This document shows positions 31,409 through 41,062 of a stretch of 64,000 nucleotides of DNA, piece by piece; the first letter of the stretch is position 1; every line of letters begins with the position of its first letter. A program made the translations under genes and the position numbers. The DNA is taken from positions 38,754 through 102,753 of the IMG/VR virus record IMGVR_UViG_3300042391_001456, one strand, 5' to 3'. A model generated the notes under the pieces. That model was given only the letters and a program-made list of their open reading frames with translations. It did not search any database and was not told the origin of the DNA. The stretch comes from a virus.

Positions 31409-33724
31409 TATCATATATTCCAATTTTTTAACCCATCCATTTGATTTTAATGTGTTAATAATCATTTCACCAGTTATTGATTTTGTACATTCAAATTGTC
31501 TTTCTGTACCCTTGTAATCTGGACACCAATTCCAATCACCTGGATCAAACTTATGTCTATTGAAACATCCATTACAAACAGAATTGTTAAATATTCTAAT
31601 AACATTATCCCCTTCAAATTCAGATATTGGATCACTAAACCCAGATATTAAAACAATCGGAACATTTAATGACCATGCCAACCAACTAAGACCTGATCCA
31701 ATACCGATGAAAAACTCACATGATAACATAACATCAATAAGATTTTCCATAGATCCTTCTGGTAATTTAACAACACCATTTGGATAAAAATTACCCATGT
31801 AACCATCACCTTCTTTAGATAATATCATAACTTCATATCCTTGTAGATTTAGATAATCAACTACTTCTTGCCAACCATTTGAGTTATTCCAATATTTGGT
31901 TTGAGCAGTTGAATGGAATCCAATACCAACTCTTTTCTTTTTTTCTATTTTGATTCTATCCGGTCCAATATTCGCTTTAACATATTCAAAATCCAAACCC
32001 AATATATCAGCTGCTGTTTTACCAAGTGGCATTTTCTTAAAATCATTTGGATTTTTCACACTAGAAAATTCTCCATTATCATCATAATACCACCCAATAG
32101 AATACATAGCATATAAATTATTAACTGGAGTTCCAGGATCTACAAATTCTATATTTGGATATTTTTCTTTAAATAAATTGTTCATAAATGTTGAACATAT
32201 CATTTCACAATTCCATTTCTTTCTAAATTCTTCAATATATGGAAACCATGCTAATGTATCACCCAGTGATTTGGAATCTAAAGAAACATAAACTCTCTTA
32301 CCAGTTGGATTACAAACTTCATCATGTATTATCTCACCATCCAAATAAACAATACATCTCCATTCTTGAAAATATTTTTTATTTACTTTAGTCCACATAT
32401 TAGATTTTATGGTAGTTCTATATTCACATATATTTTCTGTGTTAAAGAATTCAACTAAAAATTCTCTATCTTCATTTGATATCACTTCCACAACAGGACC
32501 ATCTATATAATAGTTGATTATATTTATACTTTTATATTTCTCATTTAAAACTCTATTGGATTTTTCTATATTATCATAAAAATCCAATAATTTGGATTCA
32601 AAATCTCCCTTCTCAGTTGAGAATATAAAATTATTAATTTCATGAGCATCATTTATTTCCTTAACACAGTGAAATCCAACAACCTCACTTTTATCATAAG
32701 GTATAAATGATTGTGATGAGTGACCATATCCATATTTATTCATATCCAACAAACAAACTCCACTATCAGAAGATAGATATTCACTATTAATATGATTATA
32801 AAAAAACTTAACATCACTCAATTTCAAAACATTTACAAAAAACCAAAATGATTTAGGCTTAACTCCTAATTTCCACATTAAGCAATTTAATATCAATTCA
32901 TCATGCATAAATTCTAATTTTCTGATTGAATCTATTTCATTTGACTGGCAAATCTCATCCCATTTTTTAAATAAATCTTTATGAGATTTATTAAATATCA
33001 CAATGTTCGTAATACATTGTGGGTATTTTTGTTTTGGTAGATCCATTGTTTCGGTAAGAAGTGGACCTGGTATATAACTACCATGAGCAATTGTATAATT
33101 CCAGGCTCCTTTTTGGAAAATAGGACCATCTTCTATTTCATTCAGATATTTAAATGTCTCGTCAATATTTGGTCTAATTTGTATATCAGCATCTAAAAAG
33201 ACAACACCTCTATAACCCATTTCTAGTACATCTAAAAATATTCTAGGTTTTAAAAATTGCATAAATTGGTTATCATTCATATCACCATCTATATACATTC
33301 TCTTATTTGTTAAATTATAATATTCTAAATTAGAATCATAATTTATGGAGTAATGGTATATCTTTTCATCGGAGTATCTATCCAATCCTATTATTAATTG
33401 TTCAACCAATGGTTGAAATTTCTCATTTGAGAAAACAACATAACATTTTGATTTATCACCAATTTTTTTATTGAAAATTAATTTATGATTTGAGTATATT
33501 TTTAAATCAAAAACTTCATTTTTAACATTTTCATAAAAACTATGAATCGAAAAATTCAATGTTTTTATATCACCTGGCTTAAAATCTTCAACATGATTTA
33601 TTAAATTCAAATAGAATATATCAGTTAAAGTTATTAAACAATTCTCATAATAATTATTTGTTAGGTTTTCTATTTTTATAGAGTCATCAAACAACTCTAT
33701 TTTAAAATCTCTATTTCCAAGCAT
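31406..33724 (-). CDS. Two-domain glycosyltransferase: GT-A plus TibC/BAHT-like heptosyltransferase
   Basis: A 772-residue protein. Residues ~85-300 look like a GT-A nucleotide-sugar transferase with a DxD-type motif (VVFLDADIQIRP) and a helical KWDEICQ region. Residues ~465-765 match the bacterial autotransporter heptosyltransferase (BAHT; TibC/Aah) family: SLGDTLAWFPYIEEFRKKW, VGIGFHSTAQTKYWN, FIGIGSGLSWLAW, and a C-terminal cysteine finger with C717, C720, C734 and C746 (NGCFNR, WNWCP, FECTKSI). TibC uses such a finger to bind iron. Targets of BAHT enzymes are repetitive Ser/Thr-rich surface proteins, so the phage's own collagen-like Ser/Thr fibres are candidate substrates. It overlaps the next gene by 14 bases. 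Confidence 0.78.
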   Translation of the reverse strand: MLGNRDFKIELFDDSIKIENLTNNYYENCLITLTDIFYLNLINHVEDFKPGDIKTLNFSIHSFYENVKNEVFDLKIYSNHKLIFNKKIGDKSKCYVVFSNEKFQPLVEQLIIGLDRYSDEKIYHYSINYDSNLEYYNLTNKRMYIDGDMNDNQFMQFLKPRIFLDVLEMGYRGVVFLDADIQIRPNIDETFKYLNEIEDGPIFQKGAWNYTIAHGSYIPGPLLTETMDLPKQKYPQCITNIVIFNKSHKDLFKKWDEICQSNEIDSIRKLEFMHDELILNCLMWKLGVKPKSFWFFVNVLKLSDVKFFYNHINSEYLSSDSGVCLLDMNKYGYGHSSQSFIPYDKSEVVGFHCVKEINDAHEINNFIFSTEKGDFESKLLDFYDNIEKSNRVLNEKYKSINIINYYIDGPVVEVISNEDREFLVEFFNTENICEYRTTIKSNMWTKVNKKYFQEWRCIVYLDGEIIHDEVCNPTGKRVYVSLDSKSLGDTLAWFPYIEEFRKKWNCEMICSTFMNNLFKEKYPNIEFVDPGTPVNNLYAMYSIGWYYDDNGEFSSVKNPNDFKKMPLGKTAADILGLDFEYVKANIGPDRIKIEKKKRVGIGFHSTAQTKYWNNSNGWQEVVDYLNLQGYEVMILSKEGDGYMGNFYPNGVVKLPEGSMENLIDVMLSCEFFIGIGSGLSWLAWSLNVPIVLISGFSDPISEFEGDNVIRIFNNSVCNGCFNRHKFDPGDWNWCPDYKGTERQFECTKSITGEMIINTLKSNGWVKKLEYMI

Positions 33725-35261
33725 ATATAAGTCCTCCTTTGTTTTCTATTGGATATTCACCATCCATAAATTTAAATTTATAATCATTAGTAGTTAATTT
33801 TTTAATTATCTCCAATATTTTATAATTATCATTATTATGATATTCAATTAAAAAATTATTCACTTTCAATAAATTATCATCTGATATTGTATTAAAGAGA
33901 TCATACTCAGCTCCCTCAATATCAATTTTCATTAAATCAATATAATCTTCATCAATATAATCCTCAATTAATGTATTTGGTGTTATACAACTAACTATAT
34001 TTTTAGTTCTATTTTCAACTTTATTATTAGCATCTATCTCTGATATACTAGATACCATAGAACAATCAGAATCTTCGAAAAAGTCTATCACACCATCATG
34101 TGAATAAATTGCCTGATGTATAACTTTATTATTTGAATTTTTATCAAAATTATTTTTTAATAGTTTTATCATCCTAGTATCAGCATCAACTAAATAACAT
34201 TTTATAGATCTTTCCATAAAGAAAATGCTGGATATTCCATAATTAGCACCCAAGTCAACAAAATTTCTAATTTTATCAAAATTTAACTCAGTATAAATTT
34301 TATAGAAATCGTTTAAATATCCAAATAAAAAATCTATATTTTCATTTTTATAAGTTTTAAACTTTTTACAAAAAACATGTTTGTAATCAAAATCATCAAT
34401 TAGTATATTTTTTCTAATATTATTATCTCCGATTTTTGTTTCTAAATAATATCCATTTCTATTATCAATTCCATTATTGAAAAATGGTGGAATAAACCAA
34501 TATATGTATCCTGATTTTAAATTAAAATTAGTATTATTATAAATACACAAATCCGTGTAATAATCAAATACTTTTATATGGAAATCTTCTATATTTGGAT
34601 TTGTATTTTTTAGATAAAATTTAGCATCATCTTTTGAATACCAAAACTCAATATCGTTATAATTATAATAAAGAATGTCTATTTTATTTGGTCCATAAAA
34701 TTCATATTTATCTTTGAAAGAATAAATTTTATCCAAAACTCCATTTTGTCTAAAGGAATATTCCCAACAATTCTCTAAAACAGTATTTAATGTAAACATC
34801 TCGTCGATAGTTCGATAAAAATTAATATTTTCTAATAAAAAATCTATTTTAGAATAAAAAGAATTTGTACAAATAATATTATCACCCCAATTACATGAAA
34901 CAAATTGATATTCATCAACTCTCCAATCTAAAAATCTATTAACATCATTTATCTCAACATCATAAGTTACTTTATAAGTCCATTCAATATCCTGATCTTT
35001 GAGATGTTTGATAGCCAATTCAATCAAATTACTTTCAGCAACTCCGTGTGAATATTTTCTATTATCGATTACATTCTTTGATTGATAAATATAGAAATCA
35101 CATAATTCCTGTAAGTCACTACTTATAGGCGAGTGACTTGATAATACTAAGTAATAATCTTCTTTACTTAGAGTCTCAATATTTTTTTTGAGTAAGTTTA
35201 TACTTTCCTCCGATGTATGAAAGTATGTTATTATAAAACCTATTTTAGTATCTTTCTTCAT
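33711..35261 (-). CDS. FkbM-family methyltransferase fused to a glycosyltransferase-like domain
   Basis: A 516-residue protein. Residues ~1-260 resemble a GT-A-like N-terminal domain (IGFIITYFHTSEESINLL, then SHSPISSDLQELCDF). Residues ~325-510 are a class I methyltransferase of the FkbM type: FVDLGANYGISSIFF as the AdoMet loop, CYLVDADTRMIKLL, and DLMKIDIEGAEYDLF as the family-specific motif. FkbM enzymes O-methylate sugars or polyketides. Likely it modifies the glycan built by the two flanking glycosyltransferase genes. It overlaps both neighbours by 14-17 bases. Confidence 0.8.
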   Translation of the reverse strand: MKKDTKIGFIITYFHTSEESINLLKKNIETLSKEDYYLVLSSHSPISSDLQELCDFYIYQSKNVIDNRKYSHGVAESNLIELAIKHLKDQDIEWTYKVTYDVEINDVNRFLDWRVDEYQFVSCNWGDNIICTNSFYSKIDFLLENINFYRTIDEMFTLNTVLENCWEYSFRQNGVLDKIYSFKDKYEFYGPNKIDILYYNYNDIEFWYSKDDAKFYLKNTNPNIEDFHIKVFDYYTDLCIYNNTNFNLKSGYIYWFIPPFFNNGIDNRNGYYLETKIGDNNIRKNILIDDFDYKHVFCKKFKTYKNENIDFLFGYLNDFYKIYTELNFDKIRNFVDLGANYGISSIFFMERSIKCYLVDADTRMIKLLKNNFDKNSNNKVIHQAIYSHDGVIDFFEDSDCSMVSSISEIDANNKVENRTKNIVSCITPNTLIEDYIDEDYIDLMKIDIEGAEYDLFNTISDDNLLKVNNFLIEYHNNDNYKILEIIKKLTTNDYKFKFMDGEYPIENKGGLIYAWK

Positions 35262-36858
35262 TATAAACTTTATCTAATATTGAATAACCAGCCGATTGTT
35301 TTGTCGGTGGAGTTTCAAATATTCCTATTTTATACTTATTTAACTTTTCCGAAAAAAGTAAATCAGTTACATTCCATTTTGAATTTCTATACATTTCATC
35401 AATTACGTCAAAACTCTTTTTAGGAATTAAATATGCATGTGCTCCATAAAAACCATTAACGGTCCAATATATCGAGTTTTTATCAATAATATTAACACCG
35501 TTATGAAACCCAAATGAAAACATCATCAAATCGGTTTTATTTAATATTTCACATGCTAACTTTACACTATCGACAAATTCTTTAGTTTCTACATCGATAA
35601 TAGCATCACATTCAAATATTAAAATATAATCAACATTATCATTCAATCCTCTATAAAAAGCATCTTTGTGAGCCAAATAACAACCATAATGACCCGGTGT
35701 TAGTTTACCCCCTGGTTCCATACTAATTTTATCAGGATACTCACATGTTTCTGATGGTGGTAAACTAACCCATCTTTTATTAACCAATGCTTTGTAATTA
35801 ATTCCAAATTTTTCCAATTTAGTTAATGATATTTGTGATTGAACTTCTCTCTCACTATCAATATCTGTTATCATATGATATGCTGAAATTTCTGATACTT
35901 TTTCATTTTTTTGAATATTCAATCCATTTCTTATCAATTCAACATTCATATTAATATCATTTGTTAAAAATTTAATATTTTTAAAATTTGAAAAATCCTG
36001 ACCATATGTTTTCAAGTTGTACATTAATACTGGTAGGTCATATGAAGTGGCTTCCAAAACTGATAGAGGTCTATTTTCCAATTTAGAAGTAAAGATAAAT
36101 AAATCAACACATCTATAAAATCTATGTAAATCAGATCTTTCTCCCCATATTTTACAATTATTAGGAGTATTCTCAATTAGAGGTTTCCAATAATCAACAA
36201 AATTATCTGCCATATTACCAAAGAAGTGAAACATAACATTATCACCTTCCATCTTTTTAGCATATTCAAATATTTCATGTTGATTTTTATTAAAATTGAA
36301 TAATCCAACATTCATAATATGTTTTTGATTGGGGTTTAACCCTAATTCAATTAAATTATTCTCTCTGTATAATTTAGAATCAATTTCAAACTCTATAACC
36401 TCTGAGAAATTAGATATTTCATTATACTGTGTCCAATTTATATTAGACACAAACATTGTTTTATCGGCTATAAATTTTTTATCATTTTTATTAAATCCAG
36501 TTCCGTGTGTTGTATCTGTTATATAAAAATTTAAATCGTTTTTCAAATCAACAAATATTGAATTTAATAAATCATGACTTACAAAAGTCTCTGGGAATTC
36601 TTCAAAATGAATAACTTTTGGTTTGATACTACTAATTAATGATAATATTTCATTTTTATTATCACTTAAAGTTATTAACCTATTACTTAATAAACTTTTT
36701 AACTCATTTTTTTGAACAACTAGTCTACCACCTGTAATATCATCCCATTCTATTAAATAGATATTCCACTTTTTTAAAAGAATTTTTATTTTTTTGAGTA
36801 AGAATTGTGGTAACCCACCAGTTGATAAGTGTGGTGTTATAATTAACATTTTATCCAT
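35245..36858 (-). CDS. Two-domain glycosyltransferase: GT4-like plus GT25-like
   Basis: A 537-residue protein. Residues 1-310 fit a GT-B group 1 glycosyltransferase (MLIITPHLSTGGLPQFLL, GLNPNQKHIMNVGLF, and ENRPLSVLEATSYDLPVL as the EX7E-type donor site). Residues ~320-537 fit a GT25 domain (LPS/collagen galactosyltransferase type): LTPGHYGCYLAHKDAFYRG, YILIFECDAIID and the C-terminal SAGYSILD. First gene of the minus-strand glycosylation operon. It probably builds a short glycan on a protein or on host/phage surface polymer. Confidence 0.8.
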   Translation of the reverse strand: MDKMLIITPHLSTGGLPQFLLKKIKILLKKWNIYLIEWDDITGGRLVVQKNELKSLLSNRLITLSDNKNEILSLISSIKPKVIHFEEFPETFVSHDLLNSIFVDLKNDLNFYITDTTHGTGFNKNDKKFIADKTMFVSNINWTQYNEISNFSEVIEFEIDSKLYRENNLIELGLNPNQKHIMNVGLFNFNKNQHEIFEYAKKMEGDNVMFHFFGNMADNFVDYWKPLIENTPNNCKIWGERSDLHRFYRCVDLFIFTSKLENRPLSVLEATSYDLPVLMYNLKTYGQDFSNFKNIKFLTNDINMNVELIRNGLNIQKNEKVSEISAYHMITDIDSEREVQSQISLTKLEKFGINYKALVNKRWVSLPPSETCEYPDKISMEPGGKLTPGHYGCYLAHKDAFYRGLNDNVDYILIFECDAIIDVETKEFVDSVKLACEILNKTDLMMFSFGFHNGVNIIDKNSIYWTVNGFYGAHAYLIPKKSFDVIDEMYRNSKWNVTDLLFSEKLNKYKIGIFETPPTKQSAGYSILDKVYNEERY

Positions 36859-36928
36859 AATAGGATTTATATTTTTTATATATAAATTAGTTTAATAAAC
36901 AAAAAAACAATTTACTATTATAATAATT

Positions 36929-38260
36929 ATGAAGAATTTGAAAACATTAAATGAGTTAGAAACGGAAAACTTTTTAAATTCAATTTTTAAAAGTGAAATT
37001 ACAATATTTGAAGACATACAAGGTAGTAAAATATGGGTAAATTGGGATGGTGATAAATTTCAAATAAAACCAAAATCAATTAATAGCGAATCTATTAATC
37101 TAATAGATCTAGCTATGCAAAATTATTATAATCCAGCAATAGATTATTTCAACTCATTAGATTTAAGAGTTAAATCACTTTTAAATAGAAAGTGGTGGTT
37201 TTGTTTTGAATATTTTCCAGATAATCAACCAGCAAATATTGAATATGATAAAGTCCCTAAAAATAAATTAATACTAACAACCATTTTTAAAAATGGTAAA
37301 TATGATATTAATATTGAAGAAATTGATGAATATTCTAGATTATTGAATGTTGATATGATACCTGTTATATTTAATGGTATTCTTACCGAAAAGATGAAAG
37401 AAGCTATAAAATACTTTTTAAATACAAGTGAGGAAGATTTAGAGTATGTATTTGGTGATAAATCATTCACCTTCTTCTTTTATAAAATATTAAATCCTCT
37501 TTCAGAAAATTCATTTTTAATGGATGGCGACTTTCAAAAAAACATAGAAAAATTAATAATTAGATCACAAGGAAATGATGTTTCATTTCAATTATTAAAT
37601 CCTCTTTATAAAAAGATGAACGATTCTAATAAGACTGATTATGTTGAGATTTATTCACTACTAATAATAAATTTTTTAAATTTTTGCCAATCTGTAAATT
37701 TAGACGATCTAAAATTAAAAGGTTATAAAAGAGATGAAATTTATATTAATTTAATTTCAAAATTATATAATTTCTATTTAAGTGACGTAAAAGAAGACCT
37801 CATAAGCTTTGATTTTAATATACCAGAGTTCTTTGATAAGGAGAAATTTAAAATAAACAAAGAGTTGATATCTAATAAGATGACGAAATCTTACATAAGT
37901 GAAAATCCAAAACTAGAATACATATTCAAAATTATACTAAGCTCCTTTAATATAAAGAGAAAAAAAGCTATTGGACTTTTTAGTGAAAATACAGTTAAGT
38001 TATTTAATCTATTCGTTGATAAAATAAATGGAATTATTGATATGCATTTAAATAAAACTATAGAAATAGAATTAACCAGAACTGGTTTATTAGACTTTGA
38101 TGAGTATATAGATTTTAAAGTTGATACGGATGCATCAGGTCAAATATACCCTGATATATTTGATGAGATACAAAAAGGTGAAGAAGAAGAGAAGAAAAAG
38201 AAAGGAAAAGGTGGTAAAATGCCAATGCCTGGAGATGAATCTAAAATGTCCTTAAAATAA
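36929..38260 (+). CDS. Hypothetical 443-residue protein with leader-like start
   Basis: Starts MKNLKTLNELETENF, a weaker version of the leader family (possible site after LNE). The core is helical and mixed; there are no enzymatic motifs. The C-terminus is Gly/Lys-rich (KKKKGKGGKMPMPGDESKMSLK), after a long acidic/basic helix (DEIQKGEEEEKK). It may be a virion or core protein. The next small gene starts on the last base of its stop (TAATG). Confidence 0.55.
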   Translation: MKNLKTLNELETENFLNSIFKSEITIFEDIQGSKIWVNWDGDKFQIKPKSINSESINLIDLAMQNYYNPAIDYFNSLDLRVKSLLNRKWWFCFEYFPDNQPANIEYDKVPKNKLILTTIFKNGKYDINIEEIDEYSRLLNVDMIPVIFNGILTEKMKEAIKYFLNTSEEDLEYVFGDKSFTFFFYKILNPLSENSFLMDGDFQKNIEKLIIRSQGNDVSFQLLNPLYKKMNDSNKTDYVEIYSLLIINFLNFCQSVNLDDLKLKGYKRDEIYINLISKLYNFYLSDVKEDLISFDFNIPEFFDKEKFKINKELISNKMTKSYISENPKLEYIFKIILSSFNIKRKKAIGLFSENTVKLFNLFVDKINGIIDMHLNKTIEIELTRTGLLDFDEYIDFKVDTDASGQIYPDIFDEIQKGEEEEKKKKGKGGKMPMPGDESKMSLK

Positions 38261-38421
38261 TGAAAGAGACCTCTATTAAAGCTATTTGGACTAAAGAAAT
38301 GCATGAAGATCTAATTAAACAAAAATCTTTAAATTTAGATTTTGAAAAACATTTAGTATCAGTATTAAAGGCTGAATTGAGAAAGAATAAGATTAATAAA
38401 ATTTTCAAAAAGAAGAACTAA
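38260..38421 (+). CDS. Small protein (53 aa) with C-terminal motif
   Basis: ATG at 38260 shares its A with the preceding stop codon, which indicates translational coupling. The product MKETSIKAIWTKEMHEDLIK... ends ELRKNKINKIFKKKN, a variant of the shared R-x-x-K-I-N-K-I motif. The first half could form a short helix. Function is unknown. Confidence 0.6.
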   Translation: MKETSIKAIWTKEMHEDLIKQKSLNLDFEKHLVSVLKAELRKNKINKIFKKKN

Positions 38422-38445
38422 AACATGTAATATGATATAATATTT

Positions 38446-39660
38446 ATGAAAGTTAAAAGCTTTAAAAGAGAAATATCTATAAGATCTCAATTAAAAAATA
38501 AAAAAAATAGTCTTCAATTTTTACCAATTTCTTTAGAAGAAGTATCTAAGTGTAAAAATTTCATCTATAAAGAAAAAAAATTAAAAACATCATATCTAAT
38601 CGATATAACACATAATCTAATATTAAAATATTATTTCAAAAAAGAAAATAGATTTAGTATTATGTCAACTATATTAAAAGAAAAGTATGGACATTTATAT
38701 AATTATTATATAAATTATTTACTAGAAAATAATATAATTGAACTTGTAAGAAATTATAAAGCAGGTGAAAATGCTAGGGTTTATAAACTAAATGAATCTA
38801 TATTAAAATCCGCAATTAAAAGATATCCAAATTCGGATAAAGTTCTTTTGAGAAAATATAAAAATAATGTCTCTCAAATAGAACAAGGTATTAAAAATAA
38901 TCTAATTGATGATGATATTAAATTAAAATTAGTAGATGATTTATTTTCGATTGATATTGATTTCTATAGATCTATATTTTATTTAGATAATTTAAAATCA
39001 GATGATGATGATATCTATAATAAAAATAGATATTCAGTTGAGTGTATAAGTGATAAACATATTTTTTACCATTTTGATAACTATGGTAGAATGCACACCA
39101 ACTTTACAATTTTAAAATCTTTTATTAGAAAGAATTGTCTTTTAATTGAGGGTGAAGAAACTCATGAGTTAGACATTAAAAATAGCCAACCTTTATTTTT
39201 AGCAAAAATAATAATAGATTCAAAAACTCTATGGGTTAAAAATGATGAATTAGAATTATTTAAATACTTAACATTAAATGGATTATTTTATCAATATTTA
39301 ATGGATCATCTTAAAATATCAGATAAGAAAAAAGCAAAAGAAATAACATATAAAGTTCTATTTGGTAAAAATGCATCAAATAGCAAATCTGATAAAATAT
39401 TTAAAGAATTGTTCCCTACAATACACAATTTTATAAAATTGTATAAAAAAGAAAGAGGTGATTATAAAATATTAGCATATGAGTTACAAAAAGCTGAATC
39501 AAATTTGATTTATAATAAAATAATACGAGAAATAATGAGTATTTATCCTGAAATAAAATTAGTAACTGTTCATGATAGTATCATAATAACTAAAAAATGG
39601 AGACCTCATGTAGAAAATATTTTTAATAAACATATAATCAGAGAATTTGATTTAAAATAA
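38446..39660 (+). CDS. Polymerase-A-like palm protein (possible primase or replicase)
   Basis: A 404-residue protein. Residues ~40-120 could be a winged-helix DNA-binding domain (YLIDITHNLILKYYF, LLENNIIELVR). Residues 205-385 show the three palm motifs in order: YGRMHTNF (213-220), ELDIKNSQPLF with Asp243 in motif A position, KAKEITYKVLFGKNA (motif B region) and LVTVHDSII with His-Asp at 376-377 (motif C). These match the arrangement of family A polymerases, but the protein lacks a 5' nuclease and a 3'-5' exonuclease domain. It might prime or fill in DNA, or replicate an element. The family is not certain. Confidence 0.55.
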   Translation: MKVKSFKREISIRSQLKNKKNSLQFLPISLEEVSKCKNFIYKEKKLKTSYLIDITHNLILKYYFKKENRFSIMSTILKEKYGHLYNYYINYLLENNIIELVRNYKAGENARVYKLNESILKSAIKRYPNSDKVLLRKYKNNVSQIEQGIKNNLIDDDIKLKLVDDLFSIDIDFYRSIFYLDNLKSDDDDIYNKNRYSVECISDKHIFYHFDNYGRMHTNFTILKSFIRKNCLLIEGEETHELDIKNSQPLFLAKIIIDSKTLWVKNDELELFKYLTLNGLFYQYLMDHLKISDKKKAKEITYKVLFGKNASNSKSDKIFKELFPTIHNFIKLYKKERGDYKILAYELQKAESNLIYNKIIREIMSIYPEIKLVTVHDSIIITKKWRPHVENIFNKHIIREFDLK

Positions 39661-39681
39661 TTAATATATAAATAAATATTT

Positions 39682-39690
39682 TAATATATA
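39682..39690 (+). promoter_or_regulatory. TAATATATA element (second copy at 39662-39670)
   Basis: Two exact nonamers 20 bases apart; the second is 4 bases before the start at 39695. Confidence 0.45.
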
Positions 39691-39694
39691 AATC

Positions 39695-40228
39695 ATGACA
39701 GCTCTAGAAAATAAAAATTCATCATATTTGATAATTTCTTCAAAGAGATTAAATGAGATAATATCTATACTTTATGCTAAAGAATATAAAATTATACCAA
39801 TAAATGAGTATTTCAATGGTAATTTTGAAGAATCTATAATAGCATGGGGAGTTGATAACGAATCTCTTAGAAGAGATTCAATTTTTATTCTAAATCAATT
39901 ACATGAAGATTCAGCCATAATTAAATATAGTGGTGAAGATGGCGCAAAAAAAGTAAGCTTTAATGGTTCTGAATACCCACTTGATATAATATTATTTAAT
40001 ACAGATTCTAACTATAAATCATATATACACAATGGTATATCCTTCTCATTCAAAGAATCTAAAAGATATTGGGTACCAAAAACTATGAACGATTTAAAAA
40101 TAGGGATGGTAGTTGAATACATGAACAATAATAAATGGTTTGAGAAAAAAGTTTTAAATCCACAAGATGAGTGGGAAAAACTTTATAAGTTATTAATTAA
40201 ATACGACAAACTAAGAGTATCTGCATAA
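39695..40228 (+). CDS. Hypothetical protein (177 aa)
   Basis: Starts MTALENKNSSYLIISSKRLNEIISIL; N-terminal alpha/beta (YLIISSKRLNE... IIPINEYF), the middle has a beta strand-rich core (IIKYSGEDGAKKVSFNG). No known motif. It is preceded by tandem TAATATATA elements and ends at a bidirectional terminator. Confidence 0.5.
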   Translation: MTALENKNSSYLIISSKRLNEIISILYAKEYKIIPINEYFNGNFEESIIAWGVDNESLRRDSIFILNQLHEDSAIIKYSGEDGAKKVSFNGSEYPLDIILFNTDSNYKSYIHNGISFSFKESKRYWVPKTMNDLKIGMVVEYMNNNKWFEKKVLNPQDEWEKLYKLLIKYDKLRVSA

Positions 40229-40258
40229 AAAAAAGACATCAAATGATGTCTTTTTTTA
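40227..40258. terminator. Bidirectional terminator
   Basis: Stem AAAAAGACATC / GATGTCTTTTT with AAAT loop between convergent genes. Confidence 0.88.
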
Positions 40259-41062
40259 TTTTATACTAAACCAACAATATTGTCTATGCCAAGAAAAATT
40301 AGTTTCTTTTAAGAAAAATCTCATATCATTTGGGAAAGTCATTAAAATAATACCTGGTTGATCTGCATTATTACCTCTACAAACAATAATTTTATCAGGG
40401 TCAATTCCCGGTTCTACAATAAATAACATACCATTTATCATACCATTCTCATCTAAATTATTAATAAGTGATGGATATTTACTAATTACGTTATTTCCAA
40501 CTAAAACAGATTTTCCGGAACCAATTCTACCATATTGAGCGATTATATTAGAAGCCATCATTATTTTAGTAATCAATCTACGAGAATTAATTTCATCATT
40601 TTCTGAATTGGTTTTATTAGGATCATTAGTTGGTATAAATGTTAAAGATGATGTTGGAAGATTATATAATGTTTTGGCATTTTGAGTTTGTTTTTCTAAA
40701 AAGTCAATAACTTGAGAATAAACATCTTCATAACTAATAAATTGTTTACCTGTAACATTCATAGACATTATTTTAGGAGCAACAACTCCCATATATTGAG
40801 TTACATTCTTATATTGAGAAGAAACATCTAAATCTTTTCTTTCTGGTAAAATATGTCTATTTTCCCATTCAGACTCATCTTTATCATCTAATAAAATATC
40901 TATAGCTAAATCTCTATTACGAGATTTTACCTCTCTCATATATTCTTCATCGTCTTCAGATATCATCTCCATATACATAATCTGTGATTGTGGAAGAGAT
41001 TTTTTATCCAATTCTTCTTTGAATGAAGTTATTAATTTTAATTTATCTTTAAAAGTTATCAT
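40256..41062 (-). CDS. Second truncated major-capsid-protein paralogue
   Basis: A 268-residue protein. LITKIMMASNIIAQYGRIG matches LITKIAHASNFIATEGRVG of the capsid protein, and CRGNNADQPGIILM matches GRKNNADQPGIIFV; between them a gap of similar length is kept. The N-terminal ~130 residues (FKDKLKLITSFKEELDKK, MEMISEDDEEYMREV) are not capsid-like. It keeps a different set of capsid blocks from the paralogue at 21727, so the two arose separately. It overlaps the upstream glycosyltransferase gene by 14 bases. Confidence 0.7.
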   Translation of the reverse strand: MITFKDKLKLITSFKEELDKKSLPQSQIMYMEMISEDDEEYMREVKSRNRDLAIDILLDDKDESEWENRHILPERKDLDVSSQYKNVTQYMGVVAPKIMSMNVTGKQFISYEDVYSQVIDFLEKQTQNAKTLYNLPTSSLTFIPTNDPNKTNSENDEINSRRLITKIMMASNIIAQYGRIGSGKSVLVGNNVISKYPSLINNLDENGMINGMLFIVEPGIDPDKIIVCRGNNADQPGIILMTFPNDMRFFLKETNFSWHRQYCWFSIK

